Assembly: GCA_964545715.1 (NCBI GenBank)
Contig: CAZJHX010000023.1
Span: forward strand, 1 to 64,000
Direction of reading: 5' to 3'
From: CAZJHX01 sp964545715
Lineage (GTDB): Bacteria > Myxococcota_A > UBA9042 > GCA-2863065
DNA length: 64,000 nt
The notes beneath the pieces were generated by a model, which did not search any database, was not told the DNA's origin, and saw only the letters and a list, made by a program, of their open reading frames with translations. Positions 16,110 through 24,279 of the stretch are shown in pieces. The position numbers and the translations under genes are program-made. How positions within the stretch are numbered: the stretch's first letter is position 1; every line of letters begins with the position of its first letter.

Positions 16110-18281
16110 ATGGAGAGCCATTTCATACGTTTGTTCCTGGCGGTTGGGCTGATCGCTTCGGGATGTTCGGACCCCGCGCCGCCGCCGACCCAACCGCCGG
16201 CGGTTGAAGACGTGCCGGACGTCCACGCCGAGACGACCGATGAGGGGCCTGCGACCGATCCGGGGCCGGATACGGCAGAGAACAAGCCGTGTGTCGGCGC
16301 CGGCTGCCCCGGTCAGGCGTGCCTGGAGGACTCGGACTGTCAGGTCGGCTCCTGCGTGTGGCACATGGGCGGCAAGGTGTGCTCCGGACCGTGCGGCGAG
16401 AGCTGCCCCGACGGGTTTGAGTGCATCGAAGACGCGTGTCTATCCGAGACGCCCATGTTGTGCCGCCCGTGCAATGAGGACGCCGACTGCGGGTCCGCGC
16501 CGTGCCTGGACTACGGCGCGCAGGGGCGGTTCTGCGGCGCGCCGTGCAGTCCTGAGGTGCCCTGCCCCGGCGGGTTCTTCTGCGACGCGGGGCAGTGCAA
16601 GAGCGACACCGACACCTGCACGTGCTCTGCCGCGTCTATCGCGCTGGGTGACAAGACCGTGTGCACGATCACAAACGACCTGGGCAGCTGCAGCGGAGAG
16701 CGCACATGCGGCGACGCGGGGCTCAGCACGTGCAGTGCGACCGAGCCGTCCGCGGATGTCTGCGACGGCGTCGACAACAACTGCGACGGGACCGTGGACG
16801 AGGTGCCGTGCAACGACGACAACACGTGCACATCGGACAGCTGCGCGGCGACCGGCTGCGTCTTTGATCCGCAGGTGGGCCAGGCGTGCGAGGACGGCGA
16901 CAGCTGCACCGCGGAGCAGGGCGCGTGCGACGGCGGCGGGGTCTGCGTGTCCGAGCCGATCGACTGCGACGACGGCGATCCATGCACCGCCGACACGTGC
17001 CTGCCCGGTCAGGGATGCGTCTCGGTCGATACCATGCTGTGCGCCTGCGAGGTGGACGATGACTGCCCGCCGCCCGAGGACCGCTGCCTGGGGATGGTCA
17101 AGTGCACGACGACCGACGAGAAGCCGTGGCTGCATTGCGTGCAGGACCCGGAGACGGCGGTGGTGTGCGTGCTGGCGCCGGACGCCAATCCGCAGTGCCA
17201 GGAGGCCGAGTGCATCCCGAGCACCGGAGAGTGCGTGTATCCCGCGATCAACGAAGGCGAGCCGTGCGACGCGATGAGCGCCTGCCAGGTCGACCCCAAA
17301 TGCGTGGCGGGGGTGTGCCTTGGAGCGCCGATCGTCTGCACCGACGGCGACGACTGCAACGGCGTGGAGGTCTGCGATCCGACGACCTCCGAGTGCGTGG
17401 TGACGCCGCCGCCGCCGGGCTGTCCGCTGGAGGTCGATGCGGGCCCGGACGTGGCGATCGAGCTGGGCGCCAGCGCCACGTTGACCGCGACGGCCAGCGG
17501 CGGTGATGGGTCGTACTCCTTCTACTGGTCCAGCCCCGGCGAGGCCGAATTGGAGGGCCAGGTGGTCGAGGTGTCGCCCACGAGCAGCCAGACGTGGACG
17601 CTGGAGGTGCAGGACGGCCTTGGCGCCAGCGCCACGGACAAGGTCACCGTTCAAGTGCTTGGCGTGCCGCTGAGTCTGTGCGACTGGCCGCAGATCAAGT
17701 TCGACCCGGCCGGTCAGACGCAGCCGGCGGCCATCTGGATCTTTGATGAGCTGTGCACGACGGCGGTGCAGACCAAAAACGCCAAGCCGTCAGTGCTGCT
17801 GTCGGACGTCGACTTTGAGTCAGGCACGCTGACCGGCGCTTTTCACGTGGACACGACCGACGACGACGACCTGATCGGCTTTGTCTTCGGCTACCAGAGC
17901 GAGAACGACTTCTACCTGATGGACTGGAAGCAAGGCGGCCAGGACTTCTGCACGGCCGACGTGTTCGAAGGCGTCTCCCTGAAGCACGTAAAGACCGCGG
18001 GCGAGCCGCTGGTGTGCGTGGACTTCTTCGAGTCGCTGGGCACCGACAAGACCGAGACCCTGGTGAAGGCGCAGCCGCCGGGCTGGAAGGACTTTGTCAC
18101 TTACCAGTGGACGCTGAGCATCAACGAGGACAAGGTGGTGCACATCACCATCCACGAGGGTGAGAAGAAGCTGCACGACATCACTCACACGCTGGAGGAA
18201 TTCTCGGGCGGCAAGTTCGGCTTCTACAACAACAGTCAGGATTCGGTGATATACGAGTTCTTCAAGTTTACGGGGCCTTAG
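16110..18281 (+). CDS. Lipoprotein with Cys repeats, MopE motif, PKD-like and thrombospondin C-terminal domains
   Basis: This 723-residue protein starts at ATG 16110 (MESHFIRLFLAVGLIASGC); the longer frame from 16032 reads through the palindrome. The order is lipoprotein signal (Cys 19), acidic Pro/Asp linker (to ~55), several Cys-rich segments (55-215), a MopE-like motif DGVDNNCDGTVDE (about 218-230), and EGF/TSP-like Cys segments of the form DGDPCTADTC (to ~430). A PKD/Ig-like domain follows (about 440-520, VDAGPDVAIELGASATLTA). The last ~190 residues match the thrombospondin C-terminal lectin-like domain, with DDDLIGFVFGYQSENDFYLM, DWKQ, and GWKDFVTYQW. It is presumably a calcium-binding adhesin. 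Nine bases separate it from the UbiB-type gene. Confidence 0.85.
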   Translation: MESHFIRLFLAVGLIASGCSDPAPPPTQPPAVEDVPDVHAETTDEGPATDPGPDTAENKPCVGAGCPGQACLEDSDCQVGSCVWHMGGKVCSGPCGESCPDGFECIEDACLSETPMLCRPCNEDADCGSAPCLDYGAQGRFCGAPCSPEVPCPGGFFCDAGQCKSDTDTCTCSAASIALGDKTVCTITNDLGSCSGERTCGDAGLSTCSATEPSADVCDGVDNNCDGTVDEVPCNDDNTCTSDSCAATGCVFDPQVGQACEDGDSCTAEQGACDGGGVCVSEPIDCDDGDPCTADTCLPGQGCVSVDTMLCACEVDDDCPPPEDRCLGMVKCTTTDEKPWLHCVQDPETAVVCVLAPDANPQCQEAECIPSTGECVYPAINEGEPCDAMSACQVDPKCVAGVCLGAPIVCTDGDDCNGVEVCDPTTSECVVTPPPPGCPLEVDAGPDVAIELGASATLTATASGGDGSYSFYWSSPGEAELEGQVVEVSPTSSQTWTLEVQDGLGASATDKVTVQVLGVPLSLCDWPQIKFDPAGQTQPAAIWIFDELCTTAVQTKNAKPSVLLSDVDFESGTLTGAFHVDTTDDDDLIGFVFGYQSENDFYLMDWKQGGQDFCTADVFEGVSLKHVKTAGEPLVCVDFFESLGTDKTETLVKAQPPGWKDFVTYQWTLSINEDKVVHITIHEGEKKLHDITHTLEEFSGGKFGFYNNSQDSVIYEFFKFTGP

Positions 18282-18290
18282 AACCACACC

Positions 18291-19664
18291 ATGGCGCGCG
18301 ATTGGGAAAAGCTGGCGGGAGAGCGGGGAGCGGACATCCCGGCCGGCCGGATGGATCGCATGTGGCGCGTCGGCAAGCTGGGCATGGGCGTATCGGTCAA
18401 GACCGCGCTGCTGAAGGCCGGCAACGTCTTCCGGGCCAAGGGCGATGCGCGCGACGAGCGGGACCGCCAGTTCTGGATGCGCCAGGCCGAGGACGTAACG
18501 GCCGTGCTGGGACAGATGAAGGGCGCGGCGATGAAGCTGGGTCAGCTGCTGTCCACCGATCAGGACCTGGTGCCCCCCGAGTTCTCGGACGTGCTGGCCA
18601 GCTTGCAGAAGGACTCGCCACCCATGACGTGGCGGCAGGTGCAGGACCAGATCGAGAAGAACTTCGATCGGCCTGTGGATGCCATCTTCTCGTACTTTGA
18701 CCCCGAGCCCGTCGGGTCCGCCAGCATCGGCCAGGTGCACCGCGCGCGGCTGACCAGCGGCGAGGATGTGGCGGTCAAGATCCAGTATCCGGGCGTACGC
18801 GACTCTCTAGACGCGGACATGAAGAACCTGCGCACGATCCTGACGCTGGGGCGCGTTGTTGCCGAGCGCGACCGGCTGGACGCGTGGTTTCAGGAGATCA
18901 AGCAGGCGATTATCGAGGAGTCGGACTACGACACCGAGGCCAAAAACCTGGCGGAGTATCGCGATCTGCTGGCAGAGCGTCCGGGTGTTCGCGTGCCGCG
19001 GCCCTATCCGCAGTGGACGCGCGCCGAGGTGCTGACCATGGAGTACGTGCCGGGTCGCAAGATCGACGAGGTGCTCATGGAGCTGCCGCGCGGGGCCGAG
19101 CGCACCGACCTGTGTGAGCGGTTTGTCGGGACGTACAGCTGGATGCTGCACGACCGCTACCAGCTGCACTGCGACCCACATCCGGGCAACTTCCTGGTGG
19201 GTGAGGACGGCGAGCTCGTGTTCCTGGACTTCGGCTGCGTCAAGGACTGCGATGTGCGGTTCACGGACGGTATCCTGGATATCTTGGATGCGTGCTGGCA
19301 AAACGACGACGATCGGGCGGCGGCGCTGTATCGCGAGCTGGGCTTCGGCGGCTCAGACCCCGACCCCGGCCTGTTCGACCCCAAGGTGCTGCGCAAGTAT
19401 CACGAGATCGCGCTGGCGCCGCTGATCACGCCGGGCGTCTTCGACTTCAAAGCGTGGCAGATGCGTCGCGACCTGCAGGAGTTCGTGTTCAAGCACCCCG
19501 TGTTCTTCAAGTGGGTGCCGCCGGCGTCAGGCCTGATGACCATGCGCGTGATGGGCGGCATCAAAGGGCTGTTCCACAAGATCGGCGCGCACGTGGACGT
19601 ATACACGATGGCTATCGACACCGCGCGCCGTGCGGGGCGGCTGACCGCTCGTCCGCCGGCTTAG
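18291..19664 (+). CDS. ABC1/UbiB/AarF-family atypical kinase
   Basis: This 457-residue protein is of the UbiB/ADCK family. The family's KxGQ motif appears as MKLGQLLSTDQDLVPPEF. The Ala-rich nucleotide loop is GSASIGQVHRA, and the invariant Lys is in VAVKIQYPGV. Catalytic elements LHCDPHPGNFLV and the metal-binding LDFGCVKD are intact. Known members act as ATPases or kinases supporting ubiquinone synthesis or lipid handling. The substrate here is unknown, and no quinone genes are nearby. It follows the lipoprotein gene by nine bases and is likely co-transcribed with it. There is no transmembrane tail at the C-terminus, unlike E. coli UbiB. Confidence 0.92.
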   Translation: MARDWEKLAGERGADIPAGRMDRMWRVGKLGMGVSVKTALLKAGNVFRAKGDARDERDRQFWMRQAEDVTAVLGQMKGAAMKLGQLLSTDQDLVPPEFSDVLASLQKDSPPMTWRQVQDQIEKNFDRPVDAIFSYFDPEPVGSASIGQVHRARLTSGEDVAVKIQYPGVRDSLDADMKNLRTILTLGRVVAERDRLDAWFQEIKQAIIEESDYDTEAKNLAEYRDLLAERPGVRVPRPYPQWTRAEVLTMEYVPGRKIDEVLMELPRGAERTDLCERFVGTYSWMLHDRYQLHCDPHPGNFLVGEDGELVFLDFGCVKDCDVRFTDGILDILDACWQNDDDRAAALYRELGFGGSDPDPGLFDPKVLRKYHEIALAPLITPGVFDFKAWQMRRDLQEFVFKHPVFFKWVPPASGLMTMRVMGGIKGLFHKIGAHVDVYTMAIDTARRAGRLTARPPA

Positions 19665-19716
19665 CGGCCCCATCCTGTCCAAGCGTCCCGCGCAAGGACA
19701 CCGCTGAGCGGAAGGT

Positions 19717-20142
19717 TCAGTCCTTCGAAGTCCCGGATTTCAGTAGGGAGCAACGGCCATAACGAGCGAACTTCTTGTCGAACGTAACGAGTTGATCCGA
19801 GCCCCGGCTCTCCCCCAGGTAGTAGATAAGATAGTCCGCAAAGTCAGCAGAACCGTCCCGATACGCATCCACTGCTGCTTGCACTGCCCGAGCATCATCA
19901 ATTACAAAGCAGTCGACTTCCAACACGGTCTTGAGGGCATTCGCGATGCTCTTGCGATCATAACTGTAGCCGCGTGCTTTTTTCAGTACCCAACAGAACT
20001 CAGCCAAGCAGACTGTTGTTATGAGAAAGTCATCGCCGTTTGCGACGCCCTGTTGAATCAACGACTTGGCTGCCGCCTGTTGCTCAAGATTGTCACTTAC
20101 GACGAGGCGAACCAGGACGTTGGTGTCAAGCGTCGTCCGCAT
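19717..20142 (-). CDS. PIN-domain (VapC-like) toxin
   Basis: This 141-residue protein starts at ATG 20142, within the last 17 bases of the upstream gene. It has the PIN fold hallmarks: LDTNVLVRLVV with Asp 6, the acidic residue of TTVCLAEFCWVL (Glu 48), Asp in SADFADYLIYYLG, and a final TFDKKFARYG. PIN toxins are Mg-dependent ribonucleases, often of tRNA, kept inactive by an antitoxin. The base composition (mid-50s % GC by eye) is clearly lower than the flanking genes, which suggests acquisition. The partner is presumably the gene directly upstream. Confidence 0.85.
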   Translation of the reverse strand: MRTTLDTNVLVRLVVSDNLEQQAAAKSLIQQGVANGDDFLITTVCLAEFCWVLKKARGYSYDRKSIANALKTVLEVDCFVIDDARAVQAAVDAYRDGSADFADYLIYYLGESRGSDQLVTFDKKFARYGRCSLLKSGTSKD

Positions 20143-20512
20143 GAGCGCGCTCTTCAAACATGCGACCGATGGCGGCATCCATGCCTTCGATCGAGACTTC
20201 TCCTTCCGCCTTGCCGAGAATCCCGACCAAGTCATCGAGAGTCCGATGGTGGATTCCCCGGTCAGACTGCATCGCGAAGGGGGCCACTGTTTGGTCAAGG
20301 TCGCCCGGCGGCGGGTGGACCAGGACACAGACCAACGACGCCGCGACCGTCACGCCGAGTCCGCGAAGGGCAGTAGTGAACCCGTTGATCGCCCTCTCGT
20401 TCGATTGACTGACGTACGCCGTCGGATCAGCGAGCACAGGCTCCTCGGTATGGGGTCGGATTTCCACGACTGCACCAACGTCTGTTGCCTCTTTCAACCC
20501 ATGAGCTTCCAA
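20126..20512 (-). CDS. Presumed antitoxin of the PIN toxin
   Basis: This is an open frame of up to 128 residues starting at TTG 20512, with GTG alternatives inside. The last ~45 residues (LDDLVGILGKAEGEVSIEGM, then DAAIGRMFEERAHADDA) resemble the toxin-wrapping tail of AbrB/VapB antitoxins. The usual AbrB swapped-hairpin DNA-binding start (a pattern like SKGQVTIP) is not visible in this or the other minus-strand frames. The N-terminal part is therefore either a different fold, a degenerate remnant, or non-coding sequence ahead of a short product from ATG ~20269. The 17-base overlap with the toxin gene supports the pairing. It has lower GC than its surroundings. Confidence 0.5.
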   Translation of the reverse strand: MEAHGLKEATDVGAVVEIRPHTEEPVLADPTAYVSQSNERAINGFTTALRGLGVTVAASLVCVLVHPPPGDLDQTVAPFAMQSDRGIHHRTLDDLVGILGKAEGEVSIEGMDAAIGRMFEERAHADDA

Positions 20513-20516
20513 CTTC

Positions 20517-21158
20517 CTACCCCTGCGTCGCGCACGCTTTCCAATCAGCCAACAAGTCGCACAGTACTGCAGACGGCATTGTGACTTCCACCAGAGGATT
20601 CAGCCACAAGTCATCGACCTTCCCAGCAAGAACTTCATGCCGATTCCAGGCCTCCATTCCAGCGAAGACGATCGCAGCCCTGTTCCCACTCCGAATCATC
20701 AACTCCATATCCGCGTCGATTGTCGCGCACGCAACTCCTTCACCGCCCTGGCTGATGCAGCCTTCGAACAACGCCTTGGAAGCATGCCCGACGGCTTTCT
20801 GTCCAACCTTCAGGAGCCAGGATTCCAGTCCCGAGCGGAAGGCGTCGTTCTCGTCAGCCCGACATCGAAATTGCTCCGGCGTGTATCGGATTGCCAACAC
20901 ACGCGTGAGCGTATCGTTTAAGCGATGACACTGAGCAAATTGCAGTTCCGGGTTGCCGTACCGGTTTACAGCTCTTGCGGCATCGGCAGCAAAGGTGGCG
21001 CTCGGTTTTGGGAATTTCGACCAATCCACGGCGGCGCGGACAACGTCGTGGTCCTGGCGGTCGACGCGAACTAGCAAACCCGAACCAGACGCGGTAGCCG
21101 GCGCGGCAGGACGCGTCGATGTGCGGCGTCGGCGAGTTCCCGTCTTTTTCTTAACCAT
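20517..21158 (-). CDS. Hypothetical protein in low-GC patch
   Basis: This 213-residue protein starts at ATG 21158 (MVKKKTGTRRRRTSTR), the first plausible start; the longer frame to 21284 runs into the neighbouring gene's end. The first 30 residues are Lys/Arg/Pro/Ala-rich and probably disordered or nucleic-acid binding. The remainder is mostly helical by composition with several Cys, and I do not recognise it. It ends four bases before the presumed antitoxin start, so the three genes likely form one operon, which would make this a third component or a passenger. It shares the lower GC of its two neighbours. Confidence 0.6.
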   Translation of the reverse strand: MVKKKTGTRRRRTSTRPAAPATASGSGLLVRVDRQDHDVVRAAVDWSKFPKPSATFAADAARAVNRYGNPELQFAQCHRLNDTLTRVLAIRYTPEQFRCRADENDAFRSGLESWLLKVGQKAVGHASKALFEGCISQGGEGVACATIDADMELMIRSGNRAAIVFAGMEAWNRHEVLAGKVDDLWLNPLVEVTMPSAVLCDLLADWKACATQG

Positions 21159-21284
21159 CGTCGGATCATAGGGCAAGGATGAGACTTGGCAACCCTTCGC
21201 CCCGCGAGCTTGGCGTCGACTGCCTAACTCAGAATCACCGGACTCGCGCCCCCCGCTGGGCGTTGTCCGCCAGCAGCTACGCAT

Positions 21285-21797
21285 TTAATCTCTCAGGTCC
21301 AACTCCACCATCAAGTCGTTGGCGATGTGCTCCAGTGTGGCGCCGAGGGTGTCCAGGGACATGCCCGCCGGTACGCGCAGCTCGGCGAGCGCCTTGAACA
21401 GGGGATCGCCGCTCATCGGGGCGGCCGCGACCTCGGTCTGCAGCTCTTCGACGTTGACGCCGTGGCCGGCCAGGGCGCGGCTGATCTCGCTGACGATGCC
21501 GGGACGGTCGTTGCCGATCAGCTCCAACACGACCGTCTGAGACGCGGCCGGGGCCTTCTCCTCGCTGCGCGCGACCAGCACTTTGATGCCCTGGGACTCC
21601 AGCGCGTTGAGCGCCGAGACCAGCGCCTCCGCGTTGTCGGAGGACACGCTGATGTGCAGCAGACCGGCGAACTTGCCCGCCAGCTGAGCCATGCGGCTCT
21701 CCAGCCAGTTGGCGTCGTGCTTGGCGATCGTATCGGACAGGACTTCCACCAGACCGACCCGGTCTGGACCCAAGATCGTGAGGACGAGCGAGATCAT
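21285..21797 (-). CDS. Two-ACT-domain protein, GcvR-like
   Basis: This 170-residue protein starts at ATG 21797. It consists of two tandem ACT domains: VLTILGPDRVGLVEVLSDTI (about 4-80) and VVLELIGNDRPGIVSEISRA (about 88-170). Both begin with the D-R-x-G loop that binds small ligands such as amino acids. The arrangement matches glycine cleavage system regulator proteins (GcvR family), which act by protein contacts rather than DNA binding. No glycine cleavage genes are present here, so the ligand and partner are open. It is divergent from a lipoprotein hydrolase with only 34 bases between the start codons. Confidence 0.85.
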   Translation of the reverse strand: MISLVLTILGPDRVGLVEVLSDTIAKHDANWLESRMAQLAGKFAGLLHISVSSDNAEALVSALNALESQGIKVLVARSEEKAPAASQTVVLELIGNDRPGIVSEISRALAGHGVNVEELQTEVAAAPMSGDPLFKALAELRVPAGMSLDTLGATLEHIANDLMVELDLRD

Positions 21798-21831
21798 GCC
21801 GGGACCATACGGCGTGGTAAGGTTCTGCGCA

Positions 21832-24279
21832 ATGAGACACATCATGACGCTTGCGGCCCTGTTGGGCTTGCTGTTGGCAGGTTGCGGCGACGATGGGACG
21901 ACCTCCCAGCCGCCCGCTTCCGATGTTGCCGTCACGACAGATACCGCGGCTGAGGACGTACCCGTCGCCGATGAGGGCCCGCCGCCCGACGAGGACACCG
22001 GGCCACCGCCGTGGGAGCCGCCGCCGGTCGCGCCGGACGATACGCGTGAGGCGATCGTCATCGAGAAGTGGATGGTCACCACCTTTGCCGGCGGCAGCCC
22101 GATCGGCGACGCGGTGGATGCCGGGACGTTTACGTATCCCAAGCTGGGCTCGGATCAGGGCGCGTTCTGGACCCAGATCCCGACCGGCGAAAACGGCGCG
22201 ATTCCGGTGCCTGCAACGGCACCGTACTTCTACATCATCGGGCAGCTGACCTTGGACGAGGCGACGTCGATCATCGTGCGCCTGGACGGGGTCTTCTCGC
22301 TGCGCGTCGGCGGCGAGCGGCTGCCGGGCGACCCGTACAACAGCAAGCGGCACCGCACACCGCTGCGGCTGGAGGCGGGCGAGCACCTGCTGATCATCCA
22401 AGGGGCGCTGCGCGGGTCCCCGCCGCAGATCGAGTTGGAGAGCACGCAGCACGAGGTGGTGTTCAACCTGGCGGACGTGACCGCGCCGGACCTGGAGCCC
22501 GAGCCGCCGCATCAGGAGCTGGTCGGGCTGCCGATCCTGAACTTCACGGGCGCCACGGCGCTGCCGGTGTTTGCACGGGTGCTGGAGGACGACAACGTCG
22601 AGGCGTCGGTGCTGGAGATCCCCAGCGTGCTTCACGGCGCGTCGGTACAGGTGCCGTTTGAGCTGACACCCAAAGCCGGGTTCGTGGCGGACGGCGAGCC
22701 GATCACGATTACGCTGCGCCTGGAGTCGCCGTCGCTGCAGTGGTCGTACGAGCAGGCGGTGGAGATCCCGACGCGCGCGGAAGGAGACGGCCCGGTGCGG
22801 CGCACGTTCCGGTCGCGCATAGACAACTCGGTGCAGTTTTATGGGGTGCGCGAGCCGCCCGAGATCGAGCCGGGCAAGCAGTACTCCCTGCTGCTGTCGC
22901 TGCACGGCGCCGGGGTCAACGCCAAGGGGCAGGCGGGGTCGTACTCGCCCAAGGACTGGGCGTTCACGGTGGCGGCGACCAACCGGCGCGAGTTCGGCTT
23001 TGACTGGGAGTCTTTCGGCCGGCTGGATGGGCTGGAGGTGCTGGACCTGGCGCACAGCGCGCTGCCGGTATCCAAAGAGCACACCTATCTGGGCGGGCAC
23101 TCGATGGGCGGGCACGGCTCGTGGCAATTCGGGGTGCTGTTTCCCGGCAAATTCGCGGTGGTGGGCCCCAGCGCGGGGTGGATCGACTTTGAGCTGTACG
23201 CGGGGCCGGCGCTGCCGACGGGCATCTTCGGGCACGCGGCGATCTCCAGCCACACGCTCTACTACAAGGAGAACCTGGCCAAGCGCGGCGTCTACATCAT
23301 CCACGGCGACAAGGACGACAACGTGCCGGTCAAACACGCGCAGCAGATGTTTCAAGAGCTGGAGGGCATCGTCGAGGACCTGCACTACCACGAGGAGCCG
23401 GGCGCCGGGCACTGGTGGAACGGTGACAAGTCGGAGGGCGCGGACTGCGTGGACTGGCCGCCGTTCATGGAGCTGATGCAGGAGCGCACGCTGGACCTCA
23501 CCGAGCTGGATTTTCAGTTCATCTCGGCCACGCCGGCCGTCAACCCACAGCACTCGTACGCGACCATCATGTCCGTGGAGTCGGCCGCTGAGACCGCCAA
23601 GCTGGTGTCCGCCAACGACGCCGGGACGGTGACGCTGACGACGACCAACGTGCGCTCACTGGTGCTGGACGGCGACGCGCTCAAGGCCCGTGACGTGACC
23701 GAGATCGTGGTCGACGGCACCAGCCACGCCGTGGACGGCGGCGCCATCGAGGTGGGCCCGCAGACCGGCAAAAAGCCGCACATGAACGGGCCGCTGGTGC
23801 AGGTGTTTCAGAGCCCGTTCTGCCTGGTCTGGGCCGACGGCTCGCCTGTCGAGTTCCAGCGCTATGCAGCGTTTCTGCTGTCGACTTGGAACATCATTGG
23901 CAACGGCACAGCCTGTGCGATGCCGCTGTCCGAGCTGACCGACGCGCACCGGGCGGAGCACAACATCATCTACCTGGGCGTGCCGATGGAGCAGGTGCCG
24001 CTGCCCGAGAGCATCCCGATGGCGTGGGACGAGCTGAACGTAACCGTGTACGGCGTGGACCGCCCCGCGGCAGCGCTGGGCTTCATCTTTCCCGAGGGCG
24101 ACCGTCTCGGCGCCGTCTTCACGACCACGCGCACCCACGAGTATCTGCTGTTCAGGCTGTCGCCGTTCAACTCTCGCTTCTGGATCCCCGACTTCCTGGT
24201 ATGGGCTGACGGCGGCGCTCAGGCAGCGGGCTTCTTTGACTCGGACTGGAACTTCAACGCCGCATTGAGCTTGCCGTGA
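21832..24279 (+). CDS. Lipoprotein alpha/beta hydrolase (prolyl-oligopeptidase-like)
   Basis: This 815-residue protein starts at ATG 21832 (MRHIMTLAALLGLLLAGC) with lipid-modified Cys 18, then an acidic Pro-rich linker. Residues about 75-310 are beta-rich and may form a sandwich or partial propeller. The alpha/beta hydrolase part has the nucleophile elbow GGHSMGGHGSW (about residues 421-431), the acid candidate in HGDKDDNVPVKH and the His in GAGHWWNGD, so the catalytic triad looks complete. About 250 further residues follow, as in large peptidase_S9/phospholipase-like surface hydrolases. The substrate (peptide or ester) is not evident. It overlaps the next gene by four bases. Confidence 0.82.
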   Translation: MRHIMTLAALLGLLLAGCGDDGTTSQPPASDVAVTTDTAAEDVPVADEGPPPDEDTGPPPWEPPPVAPDDTREAIVIEKWMVTTFAGGSPIGDAVDAGTFTYPKLGSDQGAFWTQIPTGENGAIPVPATAPYFYIIGQLTLDEATSIIVRLDGVFSLRVGGERLPGDPYNSKRHRTPLRLEAGEHLLIIQGALRGSPPQIELESTQHEVVFNLADVTAPDLEPEPPHQELVGLPILNFTGATALPVFARVLEDDNVEASVLEIPSVLHGASVQVPFELTPKAGFVADGEPITITLRLESPSLQWSYEQAVEIPTRAEGDGPVRRTFRSRIDNSVQFYGVREPPEIEPGKQYSLLLSLHGAGVNAKGQAGSYSPKDWAFTVAATNRREFGFDWESFGRLDGLEVLDLAHSALPVSKEHTYLGGHSMGGHGSWQFGVLFPGKFAVVGPSAGWIDFELYAGPALPTGIFGHAAISSHTLYYKENLAKRGVYIIHGDKDDNVPVKHAQQMFQELEGIVEDLHYHEEPGAGHWWNGDKSEGADCVDWPPFMELMQERTLDLTELDFQFISATPAVNPQHSYATIMSVESAAETAKLVSANDAGTVTLTTTNVRSLVLDGDALKARDVTEIVVDGTSHAVDGGAIEVGPQTGKKPHMNGPLVQVFQSPFCLVWADGSPVEFQRYAAFLLSTWNIIGNGTACAMPLSELTDAHRAEHNIIYLGVPMEQVPLPESIPMAWDELNVTVYGVDRPAAALGFIFPEGDRLGAVFTTTRTHEYLLFRLSPFNSRFWIPDFLVWADGGAQAAGFFDSDWNFNAALSLP

